A stretch of 64,000 nt of DNA from CAIVVT01 sp963757265. GTDB lineage: Bacteria > Acidobacteriota > Terriglobia > Bryobacterales > Bryobacteraceae. Both the position numbers and the translations under genes were made by a program. The first letter of the stretch is position 1; every line of letters begins with the position of its first letter. Shown one piece after another: positions 34,315 to 52,680 of the stretch. The stretch is taken from NCBI GenBank assembly GCA_963757265.1, contig CAVWRA010000005.1:61361-125360 (forward strand). The letters run 5' to 3'. The notes below the pieces were generated by a model that did no database searches, was not told the origin of the DNA, and saw only the letters and a list, made by a program, of their open reading frames with translations.

Positions 34315-35040
34315 ATGACGCCGGACAATGAAATCAGTCCCGAAGAGCAGGCCATAGAGAGCCCGTTGGCCGAGACTGCGCCCGCCGAAGAGGCGACGCC
34401 CGACACGCCCGTGGCCCCGCCGGCGGCGGAAACTCCGGCGGAGCCCCCGGCAGCGGAGCCCGTAGCGGCGGAGCCCGTGGCGGCGGAGCCCGCGCCGGCG
34501 TCCACGGCCGGGATGAACTGGTACATCATCCATACCTATTCCGGCTTCGAGAACAAGGTGGCGGAGTCGCTGAAATCCCGCGCCACGGCCTACGGCTTCA
34601 TGGACAAAGTCGGCCAGGTATTGATCCCCACCGAAGAGGTTGTGGAACTGCGCAACGGCAAGAAGGTGACCAGCAAGCGTCTGCTGTATCCGGGCTATGT
34701 GCTGGTGCAGATCGCAATGGACGACGAGCTGTGGCACCAGGTGAAGAACACGCCCCGGGTGACGGGATTCGTCGGTGGCGGCAACACGCCCGTGCCGCTG
34801 AGCGCGGACGAAGTGAATTCCATTCTGTACCGCCAGGCCAGCTCGGCGGAACGCCCGCGGCCCAAGCTCAGCTTCGAAAAGAACGAGATGGTGCGGATCG
34901 TGGATGGTCCGTTCACCAACTTCTCAGGCAAGGTGGATGAGATCAACTCCGAGCGCAACACGCTGCGGGTGATGGTGACAATTTTCGGGCGCTCGACGCC
35001 GGTGGAGCTGGATTTCCTGCAGGTCGAGAAGATGGCCTAG
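34315..35040 (+). CDS. nusG: Transcription termination/antitermination factor NusG with N-terminal extension
   Basis: 241 residues against the usual 175-185. The first ~65 residues are a Pro/Ala/Glu-rich, probably disordered extension containing the repeated phrase AEPVAAEPVAAEPAP. The normal NGN domain then starts at MNWYIIHTYSGFENKVAESL, and the KOW domain (NEMVRIVDGPFTNFSGKVDEIN) ends the chain. Met66 could be an alternative start, but no ribosome-binding site is seen there and the extension is in frame. It modulates RNA polymerase elongation and couples it to translation. Confidence 0.93.
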   Translation: MTPDNEISPEEQAIESPLAETAPAEEATPDTPVAPPAAETPAEPPAAEPVAAEPVAAEPAPASTAGMNWYIIHTYSGFENKVAESLKSRATAYGFMDKVGQVLIPTEEVVELRNGKKVTSKRLLYPGYVLVQIAMDDELWHQVKNTPRVTGFVGGGNTPVPLSADEVNSILYRQASSAERPRPKLSFEKNEMVRIVDGPFTNFSGKVDEINSERNTLRVMVTIFGRSTPVELDFLQVEKMA

Positions 35041-35092
35041 CAGCGCACCGGTCCAGGCAATAAGATTCATTGAAAGCGGAAGGTCAGAGAGA

Positions 35093-35524
35093 ATGGCAAA
35101 GAAGGTAAACGCGGTTGTGAAACTGCAGATTCCCGCGGGCAAGGCGACGCCGGCGCCGCCTGTGGGCACGGCCCTAGGTCCCCAGGGCGTCAACATCATG
35201 GAGTTCTGCAAGGCGTACAACGCCAAGACTTCCGGGAAGGACCAGGAAGGATTGATCATCCCGGTGGTGATCACCATCTACAGCGACCGGTCGTTCACGT
35301 TCATCACCAAGACGCCGCCGGTGGCCGTGCTGGTGAAGAAGGCTCTCAGCCTGGCCAAGGGCAGCGCCGAGCCCAATAAGAACAAGGTGGGCAAGATCAC
35401 CATGAGTCAGGTCGAGGAGATCGCCAGGATCAAGCTGCCCGACCTGAATTCGTTCGATCTCGAGTCCGCCAAGGCCCAGGTCAAGGGCGCTTGCCGCAGC
35501 ATGGGCGTCGAGGTGGTGCAGTAG
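35093..35524 (+). CDS. rplK: 50S ribosomal protein L11
   Basis: A 143-residue protein. VKLQIPAGKATPAPPVGTALGPQGVNIMEFCKAYN is the L11 N-terminal hallmark and KTPPVAVLVKKAL the linker region. It binds 23S rRNA in the GTPase-associated centre and is needed for RelA activation. A GGTCAGAGAGA site precedes the ATG. Confidence 0.97.
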   Translation: MAKKVNAVVKLQIPAGKATPAPPVGTALGPQGVNIMEFCKAYNAKTSGKDQEGLIIPVVITIYSDRSFTFITKTPPVAVLVKKALSLAKGSAEPNKNKVGKITMSQVEEIARIKLPDLNSFDLESAKAQVKGACRSMGVEVVQ

Positions 35525-35543
35525 TCTGCGAGACGGTTTTTTG

Positions 35544-35565
35544 CCGCCGGATGCGGATCCGGCGG
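35544..35565. promoter_or_regulatory. Perfect 9-bp hairpin in the rplK-rplA gap
   Basis: CCGCCGGAT-GCGG-ATCCGGCGG lies 20 bases after the rplK stop, with a run of six T before rather than after it. The 194-base gap between rplK and rplA is long for an operon that is normally tightly packed. The hairpin may act in processing, attenuation or L1 feedback. Confidence 0.5.
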
Positions 35566-35718
35566 TGCGCCCGGAGGGTGGGATTTTGCTCCCGCGCTCC
35601 GGAAATGCTAACCTGAAGCTTCGGGTCTTTCATCACCTCGAATTGGGAGGCTGCCGGGCTCTCCGGGTAGGTGGGTTGGTTGATTGGAGATGCTCCGGGG
35701 CCGTTAGGACCAGTCAGT

Positions 35719-36426
35719 ATGTCAAGCAAAGCAGGCAAGAAATACACCGCTGCGGCGTCGCAAGTCGAGGCCAAGCCGTACACCCTGGAGGAAGCGGTTC
35801 CGCTCATCCAGAAGATCAAGTTCGCCAAGTTCGACGAGACGGTCGAGGTGCATATGCGCCTCGGCGTTGACCCCAAGCACGCCGACCAGATGGTCCGCGG
35901 CACGGTCGTCCTGCCGAACGGTCTCGGCAAGAGCAAGCGCGTGCTGGTGATCGCCTCGGGAGACAAGCAGCGCGAAGCCACCGAGGCGGGCGCGGATTTC
36001 GTCGGTGGCGAGGAGTTGGTGGCCAAGATCCAGCAGGAGAACTGGCTGGATTATGAAGCCGTCGTCGCCACGCCGGATATGATGCGCTCGCTGGCCAAAC
36101 TGGGCAAGATCCTGGGTCCGCGCGGCCTGATGCCGAATCCCAAGACGGGCACGGTCACCATGGACATCGCCAAGGCTGTCACCGAGGTGAAGGCCGGCAA
36201 GGTGGAGTTCCGCGTCGACAAAACGGGCGTCATTCACGCCCCCGTGGGCAAGATCGGTTTCCAGACGCCGAAGCTGTTCGAGAACGCCAACACGCTGATC
36301 CAGGCAGTGGTCAAGGCCAAGCCCGCCGCCGCCAAGGGCAAGTACGTGCGCAGCGTGACGATCTGCTCGACCATGGGGCCGGGCGTCCATTTGGACGTGA
36401 CGCCGTTCAACCTCCGGGCGGTCTAG
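35719..36426 (+). CDS. rplA: 50S ribosomal protein L1
   Basis: The ATG at 35719 gives 235 residues (SSKAGKKYTAAASQVEAKPYTLEEAVPL). KFDETVEVHMRLGVDPKHADQMVRG, KILGPRGLMPNPKTGTVT and TICSTMGPGVHLDV are L1 motifs. An upstream in-frame ATG at 35671 would add 16 atypical residues and is not used. L1 forms the L1 stalk at the ribosomal E site and represses its own operon in E. coli. Confidence 0.96.
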   Translation: MSSKAGKKYTAAASQVEAKPYTLEEAVPLIQKIKFAKFDETVEVHMRLGVDPKHADQMVRGTVVLPNGLGKSKRVLVIASGDKQREATEAGADFVGGEELVAKIQQENWLDYEAVVATPDMMRSLAKLGKILGPRGLMPNPKTGTVTMDIAKAVTEVKAGKVEFRVDKTGVIHAPVGKIGFQTPKLFENANTLIQAVVKAKPAAAKGKYVRSVTICSTMGPGVHLDVTPFNLRAV

Positions 36427-36449
36427 CCAACAAGTCAGGAATAGGGACG

Positions 36450-36976
36450 ATGAAGGACAGAAAACGGAAGCAAGAGGACCTGGATGCGCTGCACAAAGCG
36501 TTGGCCGAATCGGCCAGCGTTTTCGTGACCGGCTTCGACAAGCTCACCGTGGCGCAGGACTACGAGTTGCGCAAGGCGGTGCGCCAGGCCGGCGGGCTGT
36601 ATCAGGTGGTGAAGAACACGCTGGCCGGCAAGGCTTCGGCCGGAACCCCGGCCGAGGGCGCTTTGAAGGATTTGAAGGGCATGTCGGCGGTGGCCTGCAC
36701 CAAGGGCGATCCGGTCGCGTTGTGCAAGGTGCTGACGGCCTATGGCAAGGCCAATCCGACGTTCTCTTCAAGGCCGGCATGGTGGAAGGCCGGGTGATCA
36801 ATCTGGCCGACATCCGGGATCTGGCCAGCATGCCGCCGAAGGAAGCGGTTTACGCCAAGCTGCTGTACCTGATCAATGCGCCGGCGCAACGCCTGGCCGG
36901 GGCGATCGGCGGGGTGGGCCGGAACGTGGCCGTGGTCGTTGACCAGGCCGTGCAGGACAACAAGTTTTCCTCCTAG
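36450..36976 (+). CDS. rplJ: 50S ribosomal protein L10, with a one-base deletion
   Basis: The ATG at 36450 begins MKDRKRKQEDLDALHKALAE. The first frame holds ESASVFVTGFDKLTVAQDYELRKAVRQAG and KNTLAGKA. Near 36763 the frame is lost, and FKAGMVEGRVINLADIRDL and PAQRLAGAIGGVGRNVAVVV continue in another frame. One missing base explains it and gives 175 residues, the normal size. L10 anchors the L7/L12 stalk. The 23-base gap to rplA leaves no room for the long leader that controls rplJL in E. coli. Confidence 0.92.
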
Positions 36977-37044
36977 CCGGGGCCGGGCCTCGCCGGGGAG
37001 CGTTTTTCGGACGATTTTTTCTTGGATAGGGAGTACGGACAAAG

Positions 37045-37428
37045 ATGGCTGACATCAACTCGATTGCTGAGCAAATCCAGGGCCTGACGCTTCTGGAGGC
37101 CTCCCAGCTGGTGAAGCTGCTGGAGGAGAAGTTGGGCGTAAGCGCCGCTGCGGCGGCGGTGGCAGTGGCCGCTCCGGCCGCGGGCGCGGCTGCAGCCGCG
37201 GCGCCAGTGGAGGAGAAGACCGAATTCACCGTCGTTCTGACCGCGGTCGGCGCCAACAAGATCAATGTTATCAAAGCTGTACGCGAGGTCACGAGCCTCG
37301 GGCTGAAGGAAGCCAAGGACCTCGTCGAGGCCGCTCCGAAGCCGATCAAGGAAGGCGTCAACAAGGGCGAGGCCGAGACGATCAAGAAGAAGTTCGTGGA
37401 CGCCGGCGCGACTGTCGAAATCAAGTAG
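37045..37428 (+). CDS. rplL: 50S ribosomal protein L7/L12
   Basis: A 127-residue protein with the N-terminal dimerisation helix (INSIAEQIQGLTLLEASQLVKLLEEKLG), an Ala-rich hinge (AAAAVAVAAPAAGAAAAA) and the conserved C-terminal domain EKTEFTVVLTAVGANKINVIKAVREVT, SLGLKEAKDLVE, GAEAETIKKK-type sequence. It recruits translation factors to the ribosome. A GC-rich hairpin CGCCGC-CGTTTC-GCGGCG follows the stop closely. Confidence 0.97.
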   Translation: MADINSIAEQIQGLTLLEASQLVKLLEEKLGVSAAAAAVAVAAPAAGAAAAAAPVEEKTEFTVVLTAVGANKINVIKAVREVTSLGLKEAKDLVEAAPKPIKEGVNKGEAETIKKKFVDAGATVEIK

Positions 37429-37949
37429 CGCGGCGCGCCGCCGTTTCGCGGCGGGGCTGCGATGGGCGCGGGCAATCGGCCTCGCGCTGGAAGGGACAGG
37501 GTACGCGTGGGACGAGGGCGGAACGGCCGGCAATGGTTTCATGGCCGGAAGACTTTGGAATCGCTCCGCAATCGGTCGTTGGCGTGCTAGGGTTTTGACG
37601 TTCCTGTTTCCTTTTTGTTAAACTCAAATTAATCGAACCGGAAGCTGAGCTGGGGACTGTGGCCTCTGTGCGACTAAGGACACTGCCGGAGACGACCTTC
37701 AGTGCGCGTTGCGCGGCGGGTGCGCCTGCACTCGTGTCCGCGCCAATTTCCTCAAAATCTTCCCCCACTGCCGATGGTTCATCGCCCTTGGTGACAGACG
37801 TCCCTGCGCCGGGCATCTCCAAGACAATCAGGAGCGGTCATCGCTCCGCCGTGCCGGCTGAGTCAGCCGGGCATATTGAACCTGGGAGATCGGAGGGTTT
37901 CCCACCTGCGCGTTCTGGCCGCGCGGGCCTGCCTTCCAAGGAGCGGACA
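37429..37949. other. 520-base rplL-rpoB spacer with an internal promoter candidate
   Basis: No gene is supported in this unusually long spacer, although an in-frame open stretch runs into rpoB from 37659. TTGACG (37595-37600) and TAAACT (37619-37624) with an 18-base gap form a plausible promoter preceded by an AT-rich tract. It would give rpoBC their own transcription start. Confidence 0.5.
37595..37624 (+). promoter_or_regulatory. Candidate sigma-70 promoter for rpoBC
   Basis: TTGACG, 18 bases, TAAACT. It is followed by an AT-rich AAATTAATCG stretch and lies about 325 bases before the rpoB start, leaving a long 5' leader that could carry autoregulation. Confidence 0.45.
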
Positions 37950-42292
<4,343 letters not shown>

Positions 42293-42321
42293 AAGATCCG
42301 GAACGAACAGGAGGCAAACAC

Positions 42322-46551
<4,230 letters not shown>

Positions 46552-46578
46552 CGCGCTCCAGCAGCGTCGTGAACGAAC

Positions 46579-46605
46579 AGGCCGGGGCTCGCGTCCCGGC
46601 CTTTC
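46579..46605 (+). terminator. Intrinsic terminator of the rpoBC operon
   Basis: AGGCCGGG, an 8-base loop, CCCGGCCT and a short T run (TTC). It is placed 28 bases after the rpoC stop. Confidence 0.75.
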
Positions 46606-46639
46606 CACGTGCGTATACTGTTTGGCGTCAGGCTAACTC

Positions 46640-47722
46640 ATGACTTCACGCCAACGCGTCTACGCCGCCCTCCGCCGAGAGCCCGCCGATCGGGTCCCCA
46701 TCTTCATGTGGTTCCACCCCGACACTGCCCGCCATCTGTCCTCCCTTTTGGAAATCCCCGTGGCCGATGTCGCCACCGCCATGGGCAACGACATCCGCCA
46801 GACCTGGGTCAACAACAACTACGCCATGGAGGGCATCGTCCACGAGCGCGACGGCGATTGGCACACCGACTTCTGGGGCGTCCAATGGGTCAAGCAGCCA
46901 CTCCTTTAACCAGATCGAGAGCTTCCCTCTTGCCTCGGCCTCGCGCGAACAGGTGCTCTCCTACCGTTTTCCCAACGAGCACATCGAGTTCCTGCTCGGC
47001 CTCATGCAACCCGTCCTCGCCGCCTCCGGCGATTTCTTCATCGGCTGCGACGTCTCGCCCTGCGTCTTTGAAATGTACTGGCGCCTGCGCGGCATGGAGA
47101 ACACGCATGCTGGACATGGCCTCGGACCCGGATCTGGCCTCGATGATGCTGGGCCGCTGCGCCGAGTTCTCCGTCCGCGTCGGCGAGCTGGCCTGTCGCC
47201 GCTTCCCGCTCGACTGGTTCTGGACCGGTGACGACGTCGCCGGCCAGACCTCAATGATGTTCAGCCCGGCGCTCTGGCGCAAGCTGGTCAAGCCCCAGCT
47301 CCAGCGCGTCTTCGACGTCGGCCGCGCCCAGCTCTCTGCCCGTCGCCTATCACTGCTGCGGCGCGCTGCGGCCGATTATTCCCGATCTGATCGAGATGGG
47401 CTTGGACGTGCTGAACCCCGTGCAGGCCAATTGCCCCGGCATGGACGCGCTCGAGCTCAAGCGCGAATTCGGCTCCGCGCTCACCTTCATGGGCGGCGTC
47501 GACACCCAGAATCTCTTGCCCAACGGTACGGTCGCCGACGTCCGCCGCGCCACCGCGCGCCTGCTCGCCGGCATGACCTCCGACGGCGGCGGCTACATCC
47601 TCGCCGCTTCGCACACCATCCCGCCCGAAACCCCCGACGACAATATCTTCGCCATGTACGCCGAGGCCGGCGTCACCCGCGACGAGATCTTCGACCGCGC
47701 TGCCGAGATCCGGCGGCGTTGA
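46640..47722 (+). CDS. Uroporphyrinogen decarboxylase-like (URO-D/MtaA-type) protein, three one-base frameshifts
   Basis: The ATG at 46640 begins MTSRQRVYAALRREPADRVP, the standard opening of URO-D-superfamily proteins. The frame moves near 46890, 47105 and 47330, each by one extra base, so the total length returns to frame: 359 residues, normal. Visible parts include FNQIESFPLASASREQVL, DPDLASMMLGRCAEFSV, FPLDWFWTGDDVAGQTSMMF, PVAYHCCGALRPIIPDLIEMG (with the HCCG/HxCG pair that binds zinc in methyltransferase members) and GGVDTQNLLPNGTVADVR. A corrinoid/methyltransferase-like role is more likely than heme synthesis, because the arginine-rich substrate pocket of HemE is not evident. It may be a real pseudogene or carry the same sequence errors as other genes here. 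Confidence 0.75.
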
Positions 47723-47728
47723 CGCGGA

Positions 47729-47762
47729 TTGACATTGCTTGACAATGTGTTGACAATGTCAA
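47729..47762. promoter_or_regulatory. Phased TTGACAATG repeats and palindrome at the BrnT start (autoregulatory operator candidate)
   Basis: TTGACATTG (47729), TTGACAATG (47739) and TTGACAATG (47750) repeat at 10-11 bp, one helical turn each. The first and the reverse complement CAATGTCAA (47754-47762) form a perfect 9-bp inverted repeat that spans the BrnT start codon. BrnA-type antitoxins repress their own operon, so this is the expected place for binding. Confidence 0.55.
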
Positions 47763-48031
47763 TAGTGGAGTTCGACTGGGACGACGCCAATCGGCGGCAC
47801 ATCGCGCGGCACGGTATCGAACCGCATGAGGCTGAAGAGGCGGTCACCATCGAACCCCTCGAAGCTGACGTTCAAGAGCATCTGAGCGAGCCCCGAGTGC
47901 TCTGTTTCGGCCGGACCCGGGCTGGCCGGCTGTTGACCATCCTTTACGCCGAACGTCATGGCATGATCCGGGTAGTGACAGCGTACGACATGACCAAGGC
48001 GCAGCAGCGCCTGTACTTCGAATGGAGATAG
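47756..48031 (+). CDS. brnT: BrnT-family RNase toxin
   Basis: An ATG at 47756 gives 91 residues: VEFDWDDANRRHIARHGIEPHEAEEAV, the BrnT signature (FEWDxxKaxxNxxKHGVxFxEA), then CFGRTRAGRLLTILYAERHGMIRVVTAYDMTKAQQRLYFE. BrnT has a RelE-like fold and cleaves RNA. The antitoxin gene follows 2 bases later. No clear ribosome-binding site precedes the ATG. The start lies inside the operator palindrome, so a GTG at 47765 is also possible. Confidence 0.88.
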   Translation: MSIVEFDWDDANRRHIARHGIEPHEAEEAVTIEPLEADVQEHLSEPRVLCFGRTRAGRLLTILYAERHGMIRVVTAYDMTKAQQRLYFEWR

Positions 48032-48033
48032 CG

Positions 48034-48312
48034 ATGCCCAAGAAGCCGACTGTCATTCCGCAGTTCAAGACCGAGGCCAAAGAGGCTGCTTGGTGGGATG
48101 CCCATCCGGAAGTGGCCACTCAAATCATGGCCCGCGCGATCAAGGCGGGCCAGGCCCGGCGTGCCGTTGCCACGAAGGCCGTGACCATGCGCCTGCCGGT
48201 GCGGGATATCGAGGCCGCGCAGCAGATCGCCGAACGGAAGGGACTTCCCTACCAGAGCTACATCAAGATGATCCTGCATGAGGCGCTGGAGAAGGAGCGG
48301 CGCTCCGCATAG
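48034..48312 (+). CDS. BrnA/CopG-like antitoxin
   Basis: The ATG at 48034 follows a GGAG site. The product is 92 residues: PQFKTEAKEAAWWDAHPE (the F-x-(S/T)-E-x-(E/K)-E-A-x-W-W-x-x-H motif of CopG-type antitoxins), then a ribbon-helix-helix KAVTMRLPVRDIEAAQQIAE with KGLPYQSYIKMILHEAL. It neutralises the BrnT toxin and represses the operon. The pair sits in an otherwise ordinary stretch, between a damaged URO-D gene and acs. Confidence 0.85.
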   Translation: MPKKPTVIPQFKTEAKEAAWWDAHPEVATQIMARAIKAGQARRAVATKAVTMRLPVRDIEAAQQIAERKGLPYQSYIKMILHEALEKERRSA

Positions 48313-48388
48313 AGGTTCCCTCTGGCCGCCGCTAATCTAGCGATGACGGCTCAGAAGAGCCACCTTGGGCTAACCATCGTTCTGACGG

Positions 48389-50344
<1,956 letters not shown>

Positions 50345-50434
50345 TCCTTACCTCTCGTTGCAGGATAATACGGCGGCGCACCGCGGCGGCAGGTGTTTCT
50401 TTGATGCGCCGCGGAAGTGCGGCGAGGCAGGCTG

Positions 50435-50550
50435 TCAAAGGGAAGAGAGGAAGCGAACGATCTCATCCATGACCCGCTCCCCCTGGTCGGTCTCGAAAAG
50501 GAATTGCGCGTGCGTGGAGCCTTCGAGAACCAGCAGCCGCTTCAGCTCGG
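50435..50550 (-). pseudogene. C-terminal fragment of an alpha/beta hydrolase
   Basis: Reading leftward, the frame gives LPELKRLLVLEGSTHAQFLF, then ETDQGERVMDEIVRF and a stop at 50437-50435. GSTHAQFLFETDQG contains the catalytic His of alpha/beta hydrolases (dienelactone/prolyl-oligopeptidase type), so this is only the last ~38 residues. To the right of about 50,551 the sequence abruptly becomes a PEP-CTERM gene read in the other direction, and an in-frame stop occurs there. The rest of the hydrolase is missing. Confidence 0.7.
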
Positions 50551-51048
50551 GCAACCGTCACGCCCGACCTCTTCACGCTCTCCGGCGGCACCAGCGGCAA
50601 CATCCTCATGCCCAATGGCGAAACCATTACCTTCGGCCTGGTCAACGGCAAGATTGGCGCCGGCGGTTTCACTCCCATTGGCGGTCCTGGCGACGCCGTC
50701 AACGGCGACGTGACCTGGACTACCTACGCTCCCGACGGTGCCGGCGGCACGATTCTTAATGGCGTGGTCAACGTGACTGGCAATGCCGACCCTTCCGGCT
50801 TCTTCGCCTCGTTAGGCCTCAGATCCGGCTACCCGGGCGGACAGTTGGCGCTCACCCTGGACGTGACCTGCACATCCGACGGCAGTCCGACTCCCTGCAT
50901 CGCCGCGGGCGACCCGTCTGGAACTGTAAACTCGGCCGGCCTTTTCGCTCCGGCTCCGTCTGGCACTCCCGAGCCTGCGACCATCTCCCTCCTGGGACTC
51001 GGACTTGCGGCCATCCTGCTGCGGCGTTCCCGTCGCATCTCCCGCTAA
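50551..51048 (+). pseudogene. C-terminal part of a PEP-CTERM protein, N-terminus missing
   Basis: From about 50551 the frame reads ATVTPDLFTLSGGTSGNILM, then GETITFGLVNGKIGAGGFTP with a beta-sandwich composition. It ends with the PEP-CTERM signal TPEPATISLLGLGLAAILLRRSRRISR, which exosortase cleaves near PEP. No start codon with a ribosome-binding site or signal peptide lies in front. An ATG at 50608 falls in the middle of a strand. The N-terminal half is therefore lost at the junction that also truncates the hydrolase. Confidence 0.7.
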
Positions 51049-51642
51049 CGGCCCGTGGCCAGGAGAGCGGTCGCCCCGCTCGCTCACGCTCGGCCCACTT
51101 CAACGTACTTGCACCATTGGGACTCGCCATAGTCCGCGCGTCATCCATGGACATCAATTACCGTCGCGATACGGCAAAACGCTGGCGAATATTGGGCCCC
51201 ACTTAGCGTGAATGGCGCCCGCTCCTGCCTCCCCGCGGACGTTGCCGACCCTTCAGCCCGAGCAAACAGGCGTCGCTCGGTTGCCCGCGCCGCGCTTGGC
51301 CGAGTCGCTTTCTTACCCCGCTCCACCCCGTCGGAGTGCGGGATTCGCCTGTACCCCTCCTATTCACCTCATTTCCACCCGCTCAGCCTGCGCCAATCGC
51401 CGCTCCCTCCCCTCGCCGCCATGCCTTTCACCCACCCAAATTCACCGCTAATTCCTGCTTTTTTTCCTTGCATTTCCTTCATGTAGTGGCTACAATCCAA
51501 ACTGGTCAGTGAAGTATTAGCCAGAAGTGGTCTGTCAAGATCCCCGAAACCAGTTCCGGTTATTATTGCCGCTTTGTTCCATCGGGAACGAACCCGGCCG
51601 GAGCAATGGCTTTTAGCAAAAGTCGCTTTGAAGGAGGATTTC
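51049..51642. other. Intergenic stretch before the PEP-CTERM gene
   Basis: About 590 bases without a supported gene. The last 160 bases become AT-rich and probably hold the promoter of the downstream PEP-CTERM gene. I see no clear -35/-10 pair. Confidence 0.5.
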
Positions 51643-52437
51643 GTGAAGAAGATTCTAATCCTTGCGTTTGCCTTAGTCGCTCTGAGCATGAGCCTCAGCG
51701 CGGACTCATTGGCCGTTTACGTCGCCTATGAGGACAATCTCCGCGCCAGCGGGTTTGCACCAACCCCCTGGATCGGTGATACTTTCAACGGTCAGACCGT
51801 CATCTCCCAAACCAACCCTAGCGGGGTCGTTTTTGATGGTGGTGCCATCCGCATTGACAACACTGGCGCAACCACGCTGGTCATATCCGACTTTCAGGTG
51901 TCGATGAACAACGGCGCCAATGTCTACGCCATTTGGGGCGCCGGTACCGACCTCACCATCGCCCCGGGCCAAAGCGGGATCTTTACCCAATACCCCAATA
52001 GCGGCGAAAACTTCGATACCAGCGACGTCGGCCTGTTCGGCGGCACTCCGCCCGCCAACCTCGAACCCAACAACGCCGACGGCAACGGGAACACCAGCCT
52101 CATCGGCGGCTGCTCTAGCGACCCGAGCTTTTTTACGGCCGGCCAGTTGGCCGGGGCCTGCAACCCGGACAATGCGCCCGTGATCTCGTTCCTTGAGAAT
52201 GGCATCCCGGTTTCCGTCACAGACACCGGCTTCGTTCTCGACACTGGCGAATGGGATTTCGTCAATAACAGTCTCTACGGCGAAGACGGCAATGAGTCCA
52301 TCAACTGGAATCTTGCCGGCGTGCCCCCCAGCCGCGGCGGCTCCACCCCCGAGCCCGGCAGCGCCCTGCTTTTCTCCGCCGGCATCGGCGTTTTGGCGCT
52401 CGTCCGCCATTTCGCAGCTCGTCGCGCCAACCGGTAG
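51643..52437 (+). CDS. PEP-CTERM sorting-domain protein
   Basis: GTG at 51643 behind AAGGAGGA gives 264 residues. A signal peptide (KKILILAFALVALSMSLSADS) is followed by a beta-rich secreted domain (NNTGATTLVISDFQVSMNNGANVYAIWG, TIAPGQSGIFTQ). The C-terminus is the PEP-CTERM signal: STPEPGSALLFSAGIGVLALVRHFAARRANR. The protein is exported, then processed by an exosortase (none in this window) and anchored or released with extracellular polysaccharide. The function of the passenger domain is unknown. Confidence 0.88.
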   Translation: MKKILILAFALVALSMSLSADSLAVYVAYEDNLRASGFAPTPWIGDTFNGQTVISQTNPSGVVFDGGAIRIDNTGATTLVISDFQVSMNNGANVYAIWGAGTDLTIAPGQSGIFTQYPNSGENFDTSDVGLFGGTPPANLEPNNADGNGNTSLIGGCSSDPSFFTAGQLAGACNPDNAPVISFLENGIPVSVTDTGFVLDTGEWDFVNNSLYGEDGNESINWNLAGVPPSRGGSTPEPGSALLFSAGIGVLALVRHFAARRANR

Positions 52438-52680
52438 CGGCTGCGATTTCGCAAACGATTCTTGACTGCGGGGCGCGGCCCACCGGCTGGGCCTCTTCCG
52501 TTTCCTCCCCTCCTGCTCCCCCAACTCCCTCCGCTGCCTTCTGCCATCTCTGACGCCGGTTCGCCGTTTTGTCCTCGCCGCGCCGGCCGCCGAACTTCTC
52601 CCCATCTTGTCTTGATGATCCAGAAGAGTGCCTGCCGCGCGCGCCCCTGTTGCATACTGGATATCATCCTAGGAGAACCG

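Noticed and set aside
36427..36449. L10-type leader controlling rplJL
   Set aside because: The gap is 23 bases, too short to hold the known structured leader.
37659..37949. N-terminal extension of RpoB
   Set aside because: The frame is open but the residues are Ser/Ala/Pro-rich and unrelated to RpoB. A strong AAGGAG site supports the start at 37950.
47360..47712. Several overlapping ORFs within the URO-D gene
   Set aside because: They are frames created by the three indels. The parts fit one URO-D-like protein.
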